Of a stretch of 64,000 nt of DNA, positions 54,185 through 62,827 are shown piece by piece. The notes below the pieces were generated by a model. It saw only the letters and a program-made list of their open reading frames with translations, was not told the DNA's origin and did not search any database. The DNA lies in NCBI RefSeq assembly GCF_000526315.1, contig NZ_JAFV01000001.1, positions 2,976,001-3,040,000 on the forward strand, given 5' to 3'. A program made the position numbers and the translations under genes. Each line of letters starts with the position of its first letter. Within the stretch, counting starts at the first letter, position 1. Source of the DNA: Methylopila sp. 73B. GTDB taxonomy: Bacteria > Pseudomonadota > Alphaproteobacteria > Rhizobiales > Methylopilaceae.

Positions 54185-54296
54185 CGATCCCTCGTTCCCG
54201 AGTCCTTTTTCGCCGATCGCGGTTCGCAAATTCCCGACCGGCTCGTTTCTCATCCTGAGAGCCGGGCGACGCCGGTTCTGGAAACGGGACGGCGTG

Positions 54297-56789
54297 ATGC
54301 GTTTTGCGATGGGACGGGGCTTCAGGCTCGCGGGATTGGGCGCGTGGCTGCTGGGCGCAAGCGCGCTCACGGCCGCGCCGACCCAGGCGCAGCAGGCTTC
54401 CGAGACCACCTACCGCTTCGACGTCGCCGCGAAGCCGCTGGCCGCCGCGATCGCCGACGTCGGCGCCACGAGCGGCTGGCGCATCGCCTACGCCGCGCCC
54501 CTGCCGGCCGGCGCACAGAGCCGCCCCCTCAGCGGCGTCTACTCCACGCCCCAGGCGCTCACGGCGCTGCTCGGCGACACGCCCTTCGGCGTGCGCGTCG
54601 TGGGGCCGCGCGCCGCGACGCTCTACGACCGGAGCGCCGCGGCCGTCCCGTCCGGCGTGGACGCGGGCGACGCCATCCTGATCGGCCCCGTCGAGGTGAC
54701 GGCGAACGCGGGCTCCGCCGGCGGCCCCGGCTGGCAGGGCGCCTCCGACGACGTCTACGAGACCCCGGCCGGCGTCGCGCAGGTCGGCCGGCAGGCGATC
54801 GACGAGCGCGGCGGCGCCCGCAACACCGCCGACATCCTGCGCAGCGTCTCGGGCCTCAACACCGTGGTCGACCGGCAGAACCCGGGCGTGAACGTCAACA
54901 TCCGCGGCCTGCAGGACCAGGGCCGCGTGAACATGTCGATCGACGGCGCCCGGCAGAACTTCCAGCAGGCGGGCCACGGCTCGACGGCCTACGTCTACGT
55001 CGACCCCGAGCTGCTCTCGCGCGTCGACGTGGAGAAGGGCGCGACCTCGACCGCGGGCGGCGCCGGCGTCATCGGCGGCGTAGTGAACTTCCGCACCCTC
55101 GACGCCTCCGACGTGATCCTCGACGGCAAGACCTGGGGCGGGCGCGTCAACGCGACGACCGGAACCAACGCGTTCGACTTCAACGGCAGCGCGGCGCTCG
55201 CGGCGCGGCCGACGGACACGATCGAGGTGCTGGGCGCGGTCGGCCGCAAGAAGCTCGGCGAGTACAAGGTGGGCAAACGGGGCGAGGCCCTGGACGAGCG
55301 GACCTCGGAAGGCGGCAGCACGCCGGTCGCGGATTTCGTGACGCAGGACCAGTGGTCCTGGCTGCTGAAGGCGACCGCCGAAGTCGCCGAAAACCACAGG
55401 ATCACGCTGAGCTACATCGGCCTGAACACGGACTTCGGCACGGGCAGCGGCCAATACGTCGACACGAACACCGTCGAGAACCACACGGCGACGGCCGCCT
55501 GGCGCTGGACCCCCGGCGGGCCTTGGGTCGATCTCGACGCGAAGGCTTATTACACGCGCACGTCGGACGACCAGTTTCGTCCGGAGCGTCGGTCGGCGGA
55601 CGGACTCCGGGTGACCACGCCCGCGGCCCGTGTCGACTACGCCATCGACACCTTCGGCGGATCGATCCAAAACACGTCGCGGTTCGAGCTCGCGGGCGTC
55701 CACGCCGCCGTCACCTATGGGGGCGAGTACTTCCACGACAAGACGGACACCGCCTCCGCGTGGGCCAACCCCGCCTTCGATCCCGACAACGTTCAGTTTT
55801 CCGGCAGCAACCCGAACGGCAAGCGCGGCGTCGGCAGCGCATTCGGTCAGATCGAATTGACCCATGCCGACTGGCTGCAGGTGATCGGGGGGCTGCGCTA
55901 CGACCGCTACGATCTGAGCGGATCCGGCCTCGTGTTCAGCGAACTCGCAGGCAACGCGTTCCTCCCGTTCCACGTGGACCGTTCGCAGGGCCGTCTGTCG
56001 CCGACGGCGACGGTCGCGGTGACGCCGCTCGCGGGCGTGCAGGTCTACGGCTCCTACAAGCAAGGCTTTCGGCCGCCCACGATCATGGAGACCTTGCTCG
56101 GCGGCTCCCACATCGGCGGCTTCATCTACTTCGCGCCCAATCCCAACCTGAAGGCCGAAATTTCGGAGACCTGGGAGGCGGGCGTCAACCTGAAGTTCGA
56201 CGGCGTGTTGCGTGAGGACGACGCGTTCCGCGCGAAAATCTCGATCTACTCCACCGAGGTCAAGAATTTCGTCACGCAGGCGACCATCTCAAACGGCGCG
56301 GACGGATATTACTTCGCCAACGTGAACCTGAACAATCCGGCCAAGCTCAAGGGGCTCGATCTCGAGGCGAATTACGACGCGGGCACGACGTACATCGGCG
56401 CGTCGGTCTCGCTCATCGACGGCACGTACGACGAAGACTACGATTCAGGCGGATACGCGTATCCAAGCCTCCAAAGTCTCTATCTCGCGCCGAAGACGAA
56501 GGTAGCGATCGATGGCGGCTTCAGGTTCTTCGAACGCAAGCTGACCGTCGGCGGCCGCCTTACACGCGTCGTCCCCGAGGACATGCTGGGAGCGGTCAAC
56601 ACGCAGTCGCCGATCTACAGGCCGTATCTCCTGCTCGACGCCTACGCGTCCTACAAGCTCAACGACAACGTCACCGTCCGCGCCGCGATCGAGAACATCA
56701 CCGACCGCGCCTATGTGGACGCGATGGCCTCCCAACTCACCGCTTCGCCGGGCCGCACAGCGACCCTCGGCGTGACGGCGCGGTTCTGA
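54297..56789 (+). CDS. hasR: TonB-dependent heme/hemophore receptor with STN domain (HasR-like)
   Basis: 830-residue outer-membrane receptor. Signal peptide (to about 31, TQAQQA), an STN signalling domain (about 40-95; YRFDVAAKPLAAAIADVGATS), plug (about 150-265; GGARNTADILRSVSGLNTV) and a 22-strand barrel ending in aromatic RF. The STN domain plus adjacent sigma/anti-sigma genes show it controls its own expression. With a HasA-like hemophore directly downstream it is most likely HasR. ATG 54297 was preferred to GTG 54294. Confidence 0.88.
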   Translation: MRFAMGRGFRLAGLGAWLLGASALTAAPTQAQQASETTYRFDVAAKPLAAAIADVGATSGWRIAYAAPLPAGAQSRPLSGVYSTPQALTALLGDTPFGVRVVGPRAATLYDRSAAAVPSGVDAGDAILIGPVEVTANAGSAGGPGWQGASDDVYETPAGVAQVGRQAIDERGGARNTADILRSVSGLNTVVDRQNPGVNVNIRGLQDQGRVNMSIDGARQNFQQAGHGSTAYVYVDPELLSRVDVEKGATSTAGGAGVIGGVVNFRTLDASDVILDGKTWGGRVNATTGTNAFDFNGSAALAARPTDTIEVLGAVGRKKLGEYKVGKRGEALDERTSEGGSTPVADFVTQDQWSWLLKATAEVAENHRITLSYIGLNTDFGTGSGQYVDTNTVENHTATAAWRWTPGGPWVDLDAKAYYTRTSDDQFRPERRSADGLRVTTPAARVDYAIDTFGGSIQNTSRFELAGVHAAVTYGGEYFHDKTDTASAWANPAFDPDNVQFSGSNPNGKRGVGSAFGQIELTHADWLQVIGGLRYDRYDLSGSGLVFSELAGNAFLPFHVDRSQGRLSPTATVAVTPLAGVQVYGSYKQGFRPPTIMETLLGGSHIGGFIYFAPNPNLKAEISETWEAGVNLKFDGVLREDDAFRAKISIYSTEVKNFVTQATISNGADGYYFANVNLNNPAKLKGLDLEANYDAGTTYIGASVSLIDGTYDEDYDSGGYAYPSLQSLYLAPKTKVAIDGGFRFFERKLTVGGRLTRVVPEDMLGAVNTQSPIYRPYLLLDAYASYKLNDNVTVRAAIENITDRAYVDAMASQLTASPGRTATLGVTARF

Positions 56790-56849
56790 ACCGCCGCGCC
56801 CGCTTCCAGCCCTCGCCTTGACCGGGGGACGACCCAAGGAGATTGCGCC

Positions 56850-57848
56850 ATGGCTCTCACCATCACCGCTTACGACGCTGACGGCGACGGCGTCGGCGTC
56901 AACGTCGCGACCTATCTCTCAGGCTTCGACGCCGACTTCGCCCCCAGCGGCTGGGGCTTCTTCAGCGCCAATCCGGCGGATTTCTCCGGCGACGAGTTCG
57001 CGGTGTCGGACAGCAGCGACACCACGCTGCCGATCGCGGACGGCCAGTCGGTGATCTTCGAATCCGGGTCCGCCGGCGATCTCAACTACAACTTCTCCAA
57101 CCACACGCTGGGCGGCGCGCTGGACGCGGTGACCTTCGGCGAAGGCCTCAGCTACGCCTCGGCCACGGACGACTTCACCTCCACGGTCGACCTCAGGATC
57201 GGCGGGCTGGGACTGACCGGCACGGGCGCCAACAACCCCGTGCACAACCTCGTCTACGACACCATGTACGGCGGCACGTCGGTGCTGAAGGCCCAGCTCG
57301 CCGCGAACGCGATCGTGTTCAACGGCAGCACCGGCGCGGACACCTTCACCGGCTATGGCCATGCCGACACGCTGAACGGCGGCAAGGGCAACGACACGCT
57401 CACCGGCGGCGCGGGCAACGACACGCTGAACGGCGGCGCGGGCAACGATCGTCTCATCGGCGGCTTGGACAGCGACCGCCTCGTCGGCGGCGACGGCGCC
57501 GACGTGATGAGCGGCGGCAAGGGCAACGACGTGATCTACGGCCAGGCCGGCAACGATCGTCTCATCGGCGATGCGGGCAACGACGTGTTGATCGGCGGCG
57601 AAGGCCGCGACGTGTTCCAGTTCGCCGCGGGCTTCGGCAAGGACCGCATCAACGACTTCGAAGCGGGACCGGGCGCCGGCGACCGCATCTCCTTCGCCTC
57701 CTCGATCTTCGACAGTTTCGCGGACGTGCTGGCTGCGACCACGGACTCGGGCGCGAACGCCGTGATCAGGGTCGACGCCAACAACACGATCACGCTCCTC
57801 GGCGTGAACGCCGCGGACCTTCACGCCAACGACTTCCTGTTCACCTGA
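56850..57848 (+). CDS. hasA: HasA-like hemophore fused to RTX repeats
   Basis: 332 residues, secreted, no N-terminal signal. Residues 1-165 match the HasA hemophore fold: GDLNYNFSNHTLGGALD corresponds to the Tyr75 loop of Serratia HasA (here Tyr80, with His85 in the place of His83 after a three-residue deletion), followed by VTFGEGLS and VHNLVYDTMYGG. The loop that carries His32 in Serratia has no His here, as in Yersinia-type HasA. Residues 177-257 are nine tandem RTX nonapeptides, and the C-terminal 70 residues look like an RTX type I secretion signal (ending DLHANDFLFT). Ordinary HasA (about 190 residues) lacks RTX. No type I exporter is adjacent. Confidence 0.8.
   Translation: MALTITAYDADGDGVGVNVATYLSGFDADFAPSGWGFFSANPADFSGDEFAVSDSSDTTLPIADGQSVIFESGSAGDLNYNFSNHTLGGALDAVTFGEGLSYASATDDFTSTVDLRIGGLGLTGTGANNPVHNLVYDTMYGGTSVLKAQLAANAIVFNGSTGADTFTGYGHADTLNGGKGNDTLTGGAGNDTLNGGAGNDRLIGGLDSDRLVGGDGADVMSGGKGNDVIYGQAGNDRLIGDAGNDVLIGGEGRDVFQFAAGFGKDRINDFEAGPGAGDRISFASSIFDSFADVLAATTDSGANAVIRVDANNTITLLGVNAADLHANDFLFT
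57378..57620 (+). repeat. Nine tandem RTX nonapeptide-coding repeats
   Basis: Within hasA, nine contiguous 27-base units encode GGxGxDxUx-type calcium-binding nonapeptides (GGKGNDTLT, GGAGNDTLN, and so on to GGEGRDVFQ). Units 4 and 7-8 are degenerate (GGLDSDRLV, GQAGNDRLI, GDAGNDVLI). They would fold into a beta-roll in calcium after secretion. Confidence 0.92.
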
Positions 57849-57913
57849 CCCTATTGTTCCAAGGCCGGCGCGGATACGTTCGCACCGGCCCCTGCCCCAC
57901 GATGAGAGATGCT

Positions 57914-58516
57914 ATGGCCGACGCCGCGCCCGACCTGATCGACCGCCCCGCGGAGAGCCGCGTCCAGACGCTGCGCCGCGCCACCCACGACATGCACGAG
58001 CGGCTCGACGCGCGGATCATGCAGGCCCAGCCCTTCGCCAGCCGCGCCTCCTACGTTCGCTTTCTCGAGGTCCAGCGCCGCTTCCATGCGGACGTCGCGC
58101 CGCTCTACGCCGACGCCCGGCTGCAACTGGTCGCGCCCGACCTCGCCGCGCGCGCGAAGCTGGCGCTGATCGAGCAGGACCTTCGCGATCTCGGGGCCGA
58201 GCCGGCGCCTCTGACGGACCCCGCCGTCGACCCCTCCGATCTTCCGGCCGCGCTCGGCTGGCTCTATGTGGCGGAAGGCTCGAGCCTCGGCGCCGCCTTC
58301 CTGCTGAAGGAGGCGCTCAAGCTCGGGCTCGACCCGGACTTCGGCGCGCGCCATCTCGCCGCTCACCCCGAGGGCCGGGGTCTGCACTGGCGCCGTTTCA
58401 CCCAGGCGCTCGACGACGCCCCGCTGAGCGCCGACGAAGAGGCGCGCGCCGTCGCGGCCGCGGCCGCCGCCTTCGCCCGGGTGCGGGGGCTGGTCGACGA
58501 CCTCATGCCGAAATGA
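57914..58516 (+). CDS. hemO: Heme oxygenase (HemO/PigA-like)
   Basis: 200-residue heme oxygenase that opens imported heme to biliverdin, Fe2+ and CO. LRRATHDMHERLDARI carries the proximal His (about 30), and GWLYVAEGSSLGAAFLLKEA the distal Gly helix. It resembles the HemO/PigA and BphO group more than HmuO. ATG 57914 has GAGAG six bases upstream; ATG 57902 is an alternative. Its stop overlaps tonB (ATGA at 58513-58516). Confidence 0.88.
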   Translation: MADAAPDLIDRPAESRVQTLRRATHDMHERLDARIMQAQPFASRASYVRFLEVQRRFHADVAPLYADARLQLVAPDLAARAKLALIEQDLRDLGAEPAPLTDPAVDPSDLPAALGWLYVAEGSSLGAAFLLKEALKLGLDPDFGARHLAAHPEGRGLHWRRFTQALDDAPLSADEEARAVAAAAAAFARVRGLVDDLMPK

Positions 58517-59376
58517 CGGCGGCGGCGGCCGCCTTTCCGGCCGCCGCGCCGGGCCCGGGCGCCGGGCGCTGGGCCGCCGCCTTCGCCGTCGCGGCGGCGC
58601 TTCATCTCGGCCTCGGCGCCGGGGCGCTGATGCGCTGGACGCCGGCGCCGGCGGAGCCCGCGCCGGAGGCGGCGGCGGTGATGATCGACTTCGCGCCGCT
58701 GCCGACCGCCCCCGCGTCGGAGGCGAGCGACGCCGCGCCTGCGGTCGAGGCCGCGACCGCGGCCGCCGACGCGCTCGAGCCGCTCGAGCCCGACGAGGTC
58801 CAGGCCGAGCCGTCCACGGACGACGTCCTCGAGGTCCCGCCGGAAAAGCGCGCCGCCGAGACCGCCGCGCTCACCGCGGAGCGCGCGCCGGTCGAGGCCG
58901 TGGTCGCCGCCGCTCCGCCGGAACGGCCGGCGCGGGAGGATGCGAAGCCGCGGCCCGCGGAGTCCAGGCCGAAGTCGCAGCGCGCTCGTCCGGCCCCGAC
59001 CCCCGCGCGCGAGACGACCGCGGCTCCCAAGGTCAATGCGCCCCGGTCGGAGCGCGTCGCCGCCAGTTCGCCGGGGGTCGCAAGCGCCGTCGCGCCGGCC
59101 GACTGGACCAACCGCGTGCTCGCGCAGATCAACCGGCACAAGCGCTATCCGCTCCCGGCGAAGAGCCGCCGCGAGGAAGGCGTCGCCTATGTGCGCATCA
59201 CCATCGATCGCGCGGGCGTCGTGCAGGCGGCGGAGCTCGCCCGCGGCACCGGGCATGCCGATCTCGACCGCGAGGCGGTGGCCGTCACGCGCCGCGCCTC
59301 ACCTCTGCCGGCTCCGCCCGCGGAGGTGCGCTCGCTCAAGATCCTGGCGCCGGTGAGCTTCAGCCTGCGGTCCTAA
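58513..59376 (+). CDS. hasB: TonB-family energy transducer (HasB-like)
   Basis: 287-residue TonB. One N-terminal membrane span (about 20-40), a long Ala/Pro/Glu-rich periplasmic spacer (45-195) and the C-terminal TonB domain (WTNRVLAQINRHKRYPLPAKS, given in part, then GVAYVRITIDRAGVV). It probably drives HasR with ExbBD from elsewhere, like dedicated HasB in Serratia. Overlaps the heme oxygenase stop, so it is the last gene of the hasR-hasA-hemO-tonB run. Confidence 0.87.
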   Translation: MTAAAAAFPAAAPGPGAGRWAAAFAVAAALHLGLGAGALMRWTPAPAEPAPEAAAVMIDFAPLPTAPASEASDAAPAVEAATAAADALEPLEPDEVQAEPSTDDVLEVPPEKRAAETAALTAERAPVEAVVAAAPPERPAREDAKPRPAESRPKSQRARPAPTPARETTAAPKVNAPRSERVAASSPGVASAVAPADWTNRVLAQINRHKRYPLPAKSRREEGVAYVRITIDRAGVVQAAELARGTGHADLDREAVAVTRRASPLPAPPAEVRSLKILAPVSFSLRS

Positions 59377-59456
59377 ACCTGTTTCGGCCTTCGCCGACGC
59401 GCCGAACCACGCCCGGAGCGACGCCCGCCGGTCGCCCTGTCCGATGATCCGACCGC

Positions 59457-60872
59457 TCAGCCGAGCGGGTCGACCACCGCGCCGGCGTTCATGAGGTTGC
59501 CGGGGTCGAACGCGGTCTTGATCCGCCGCATGGTCTGGCCGCGGACCGGATCGCCGTAGCGCTCGAGCAGGCCGCGTTTCAGGCGGCCGACGCCGTGCTC
59601 GGCGCTGAACGCGCCGTCCATCTCGGCGGCGAGGTCGTAGAGCTGCGGCGCGAGTTCGGTCTCGATCCGCTTCGAGAAGGCGAGGCGCTCCTCGCCCTGC
59701 GGCACCAGCACGTTGTAGTGCAGGTTGCCGTCGCCGACATGGCCGTAGACCGAGAGCCGGAAGGTCGCGTCGTAGGCCGCGACGATCTCCGCCCCGCGCA
59801 CGAGGAAGTCGTCGACGGACGAGAGCGGCACCGAAATGTCGTGCTTGATGGAGCCGCCCGCCTTCAGCTCGCCCTCGGGGATGGTCTCGCGCATCCGCCA
59901 CATCTCGGCGCGCTGGCGCTCGTTGCTGGCGAGCAGCCCGTCCTCGATCCAGCCGCGCTCGGCGAGCTGCTCCACCGCTCCCAGCAGCACGTCGTCGAGC
60001 GGAATGCGGTCCGACGACGACGACAGCTCGATCAGCAACGTCCCGCCTTCACCCGCGTGCAGGCCGGCCTCCGCGCCGGCGACGAGGCCCAGCGCGGTGG
60101 TGGTGATGAACTCGAACGACGAGATCAGGTCCGCCGTCTCCCGCCGCATCAGCGCCAGCATCTCGGCGAGCGGGGCCGCGGCCGCGAGCGGCAGCCAGGC
60201 GGTGGCGCGGTTCGAGGCCTGGGGAATGAGCTTCAGCACCGCGCCGGTGACGACGCCGAGCGTGCCCTCGGCGCCGACGAAGCACTGCTTCACGTCGTAG
60301 CCGGTGTTGTTCTTGCGCAGCCGGCGCATGTCGCGCAGCACGGAGCCGTCCGGAAGCACCGCTTCGACGCCGAGCAACAGGTCGCGCATCATGCCGTAGC
60401 GCAGCACCGAGAGCCCGCCGGCGTTGGTGCCGAGCAGTCCGCCGATGCGCGCGCTGCCCTGTGAGCCGAGGCTCATCGGCAAGGTCAGACCCGCGTCGTC
60501 CGCCGCCTTCTGTGCGTCGGCGAGGATCACGCCCGCGTCGAGCGACAGGGTGAAGCCGAGCGGATCGACGGAACGGATCTTCACCATGCGCTCGAGGCTG
60601 ACCACGAACTGCCCGCCGCTCTCGTCCGGCGTCGCCCCGCCGCAGTAGGAGGTGTTGCCGCCCTGCGGGACCAGCCCAAGTCCGGCCGCGCCGACGATCT
60701 CGACCGCCTTCACGACCTCTTCGGTGGAGGCGGGCCGCAGGATCGCGGGGGATTTGCCCTTCAGATACTTCCGCATGTCGACGAGATAGGCGTCGGTGCG
60801 GTCGGGGTCCGTCAGCACGCCGGAGTCGCCGAGAGCGTCGCGAAGGGCGGCGAGGACGGTGTCGGTGCTCAT
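59457..60872 (-). CDS. FAD-linked oxidase (GlcD / D-lactate dehydrogenase family)
   Basis: 471-residue VAO/PCMH-type flavoenzyme. The FAD-binding region has GLVPQGGNTSYCGGATPDES and LGTNAGGLSVLRYG, and the C-terminal part has the HGVGRLKRG active-site pattern with YGHVGDGNLHYN. Relatives oxidise D-2-hydroxy acids (D-lactate, glycolate, D-2-hydroxyglutarate) and pass electrons to ETF or quinone. ATG at 60870-60872; an upstream in-frame ATG lacks homology. Confidence 0.87.
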   Translation of the reverse strand: MSTDTVLAALRDALGDSGVLTDPDRTDAYLVDMRKYLKGKSPAILRPASTEEVVKAVEIVGAAGLGLVPQGGNTSYCGGATPDESGGQFVVSLERMVKIRSVDPLGFTLSLDAGVILADAQKAADDAGLTLPMSLGSQGSARIGGLLGTNAGGLSVLRYGMMRDLLLGVEAVLPDGSVLRDMRRLRKNNTGYDVKQCFVGAEGTLGVVTGAVLKLIPQASNRATAWLPLAAAAPLAEMLALMRRETADLISSFEFITTTALGLVAGAEAGLHAGEGGTLLIELSSSSDRIPLDDVLLGAVEQLAERGWIEDGLLASNERQRAEMWRMRETIPEGELKAGGSIKHDISVPLSSVDDFLVRGAEIVAAYDATFRLSVYGHVGDGNLHYNVLVPQGEERLAFSKRIETELAPQLYDLAAEMDGAFSAEHGVGRLKRGLLERYGDPVRGQTMRRIKTAFDPGNLMNAGAVVDPLG

Positions 60873-61223
60873 CGGTCGGGGCTCCGGGAGGGGTCGATCG
60901 GTGCGGAGGTTATAGCCCGCCGTCCGCCCCGGACCCACCCACCCGACCTCGGCTCCGCCGAGGTTGCCCTTCCCTTCCGGGAGAGGGATCGCCCGCGATT
61001 CATCGGAACCGGTCCAGATGCCTCGCTCGTCGCAGACCGCGCACTCCCCTCCCCCTTGCGGGGAGGGGTCGGGGGTGGGGGTGGTTCCGGATGAGCCTCC
61101 GATCGCGACGCAGCGCTCGGAAGCCCTCCAGCCGAAATCGAGGCGCTTAATTCTGCGGCACCCCCACCCCTAACCCCTCCCCGCAAGGGGGAGGGGGACC
61201 CGGCCGGAGGTCGCGCGCCCCCC
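60873..61223. repeat. 351-base gap filled with palindromic repeats
   Basis: No gene. 60946-60964 is a 7-bp hairpin (ACCTCGG-CTCCG-CCGAGGT). 61044-61198 is a second copy of the element at 20455-20593: CTCCCCTCCCCCTTGCGGGG and GGGGGTGGGGGTGG on the left and their complements on the right (about 61159-61198). Confidence 0.7.
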
Positions 61224-62546
61224 TCAGTCGACCGTGGCGAGCTGGCGGGCGAAGAACAGCGAAGCCAGAGTGCAGGCGACGCCCGACAGCAGGTAGAGCG
61301 CCACGAAGCCGAGGCCGAACTTGGCGGAAAAGCCGAGCGCGACCAGCGGCGCGAAGCCCGCGCCGATCAGCCACGCGAGGTCGGAGGTCAGCGCCGAGCC
61401 GGTGTAGCGGTTGCGGCGCTGGAAGATCGCCGAGAGCGCCCCGGAGGACTGGCCGAAGGCGAGGCCGAGCAGGCCGAAGCCGACCAGGATGAAGGCGGTC
61501 TCGCCGCCGACGCCGCCGCCGAGCAGCCAGGGGGCGAACAGGCTGTAGACGCCGATCGCTACCGCCGCGGAGCCGAGCACCGTCCGGCGCCCGATGCGGT
61601 CGGCCAGCAGGCCGGAGGCCACGATCGCCGCGATGAACACGCAGGCTCCGATGATCTCGATCACAAGAAATTCGCCGGCGTGCCGGTCCGTGAACAGCGT
61701 CACCCAGGACAGCGGGAAGATGGTCACGAGGTGGAACAGCGCGAAGCAGGCGAGCGGCGCGAACGCGCCGGTAAGCACGGTCAGGCCGTCGACCTTCAGC
61801 AGCTCGTAGACCGAGGTCGGGTCGAGCTCCTGGCTTTCGAGGGAGTCGCTGTACTCCTTCGTCACGACGAGCCGCAGGCGGGCGAACAGCGCGACGACGT
61901 TGATCGCGAAAGCCGCGAAGAACGGATAGCGCCACCCCCAGCTCAGGAAGTCGGCCTCGGACAGCACGCCGACGAAGAACAGGAACAGACCGGCGGCCAG
62001 CAGGAAGCCGAACGGGGCTCCCAGCTGCGGCATCATCGCATACCAGCCCTTCTTGTTCTCGGGAGCCGACAGCGCCAGCAGCGACGGCAGGCCGTCCCAC
62101 GCGCCGGCGAGAGCGAGGCCCTGGCCGATGCGGAAGGCGGCGAGCAGATAGATCGCGGCGGCGCCGATCTGGGCGTGGCTCGGAAGGAAGCTGATCGCGG
62201 CGGTCGAACCGCCGAGCAGGAACAGCGCGATGGTGAGCTTCACCCCGCGGCCATGCCGGCGACCGATCTCGGTGAACAGCACCGAGCCGACCGGGCGGGC
62301 GACGAAGGCCAGCGCGAAGATCGCGAAGGAGTACAAGGTGGCCGTCAGCGGCTCCGCTCCAGGGAAGAGCAGCTTGGGGAACACCAGGACCGAGGCGATG
62401 CCGTAGACGAAGAAGTCGAAGAACTCCGACGTCCGCCCGATCACCACCGCAAGCGCGATCTCGCCCGGCGAGACGCTCTCATGCCGCTCGGTCTTTCCCT
62501 CGTCGGGGGCCATTTCCCCGTGCGTCAAAACCGCCTGCTGGCTCAT
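61224..62546 (-). CDS. MFS transporter, MHS type
   Basis: 440-residue transporter with about twelve spans. AVVIGRTSEFFDFFVYGIASVL is the MHS N-terminus; the ARPVGSVLFTEIGRRHGRGVK loop is less conserved than in the other two MFS proteins of the window (GRRHGRG rather than GDRxGRK). It is divergent from cyoA, an arrangement often seen for quinol-oxidase operons in this order. ATG at 62544-62546 has GAGGG upstream. Substrate unknown. Confidence 0.85.
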   Translation of the reverse strand: MSQQAVLTHGEMAPDEGKTERHESVSPGEIALAVVIGRTSEFFDFFVYGIASVLVFPKLLFPGAEPLTATLYSFAIFALAFVARPVGSVLFTEIGRRHGRGVKLTIALFLLGGSTAAISFLPSHAQIGAAAIYLLAAFRIGQGLALAGAWDGLPSLLALSAPENKKGWYAMMPQLGAPFGFLLAAGLFLFFVGVLSEADFLSWGWRYPFFAAFAINVVALFARLRLVVTKEYSDSLESQELDPTSVYELLKVDGLTVLTGAFAPLACFALFHLVTIFPLSWVTLFTDRHAGEFLVIEIIGACVFIAAIVASGLLADRIGRRTVLGSAAVAIGVYSLFAPWLLGGGVGGETAFILVGFGLLGLAFGQSSGALSAIFQRRNRYTGSALTSDLAWLIGAGFAPLVALGFSAKFGLGFVALYLLSGVACTLASLFFARQLATVD

Positions 62547-62827
62547 GCGTGCACCCTCGTCCTTTTCCCCGTGCGCGTCCGTTCGGCGGCGCGTCGCCCG
62601 GTTCTCTCGAACGGAGTATGGCGCGCGCGTCCATCGATTCCTACGCTCAACTCGGCGGGGGGCGCCCCGTTCCAGAGCGCCCGCCGCTGAGAGCGCGACG
62701 ATGCGCGCACTCCAATCCTGTTGCAGCGCAAAAGCCCATGGGACAAACCGTCCAATGTCGCGGCCGCCGCGAGGCGCATAGGCCGTCACGCGAGCCTTCG
62801 TCACACCAACCTGATCAGGCCGTTACG

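Noticed and set aside
57378-57620. Short tandem DNA repeat resembling a CRISPR or minisatellite
   Set aside because: The units are contiguous 27-base codon blocks encoding RTX nonapeptides in frame, with no spacers.
62549-62827. In-frame upstream extension of cyoA (about 93 residues)
   Set aside because: Arg/Pro-rich, no homology, overlaps the divergent promoter region, and would bury the lipoprotein signal.
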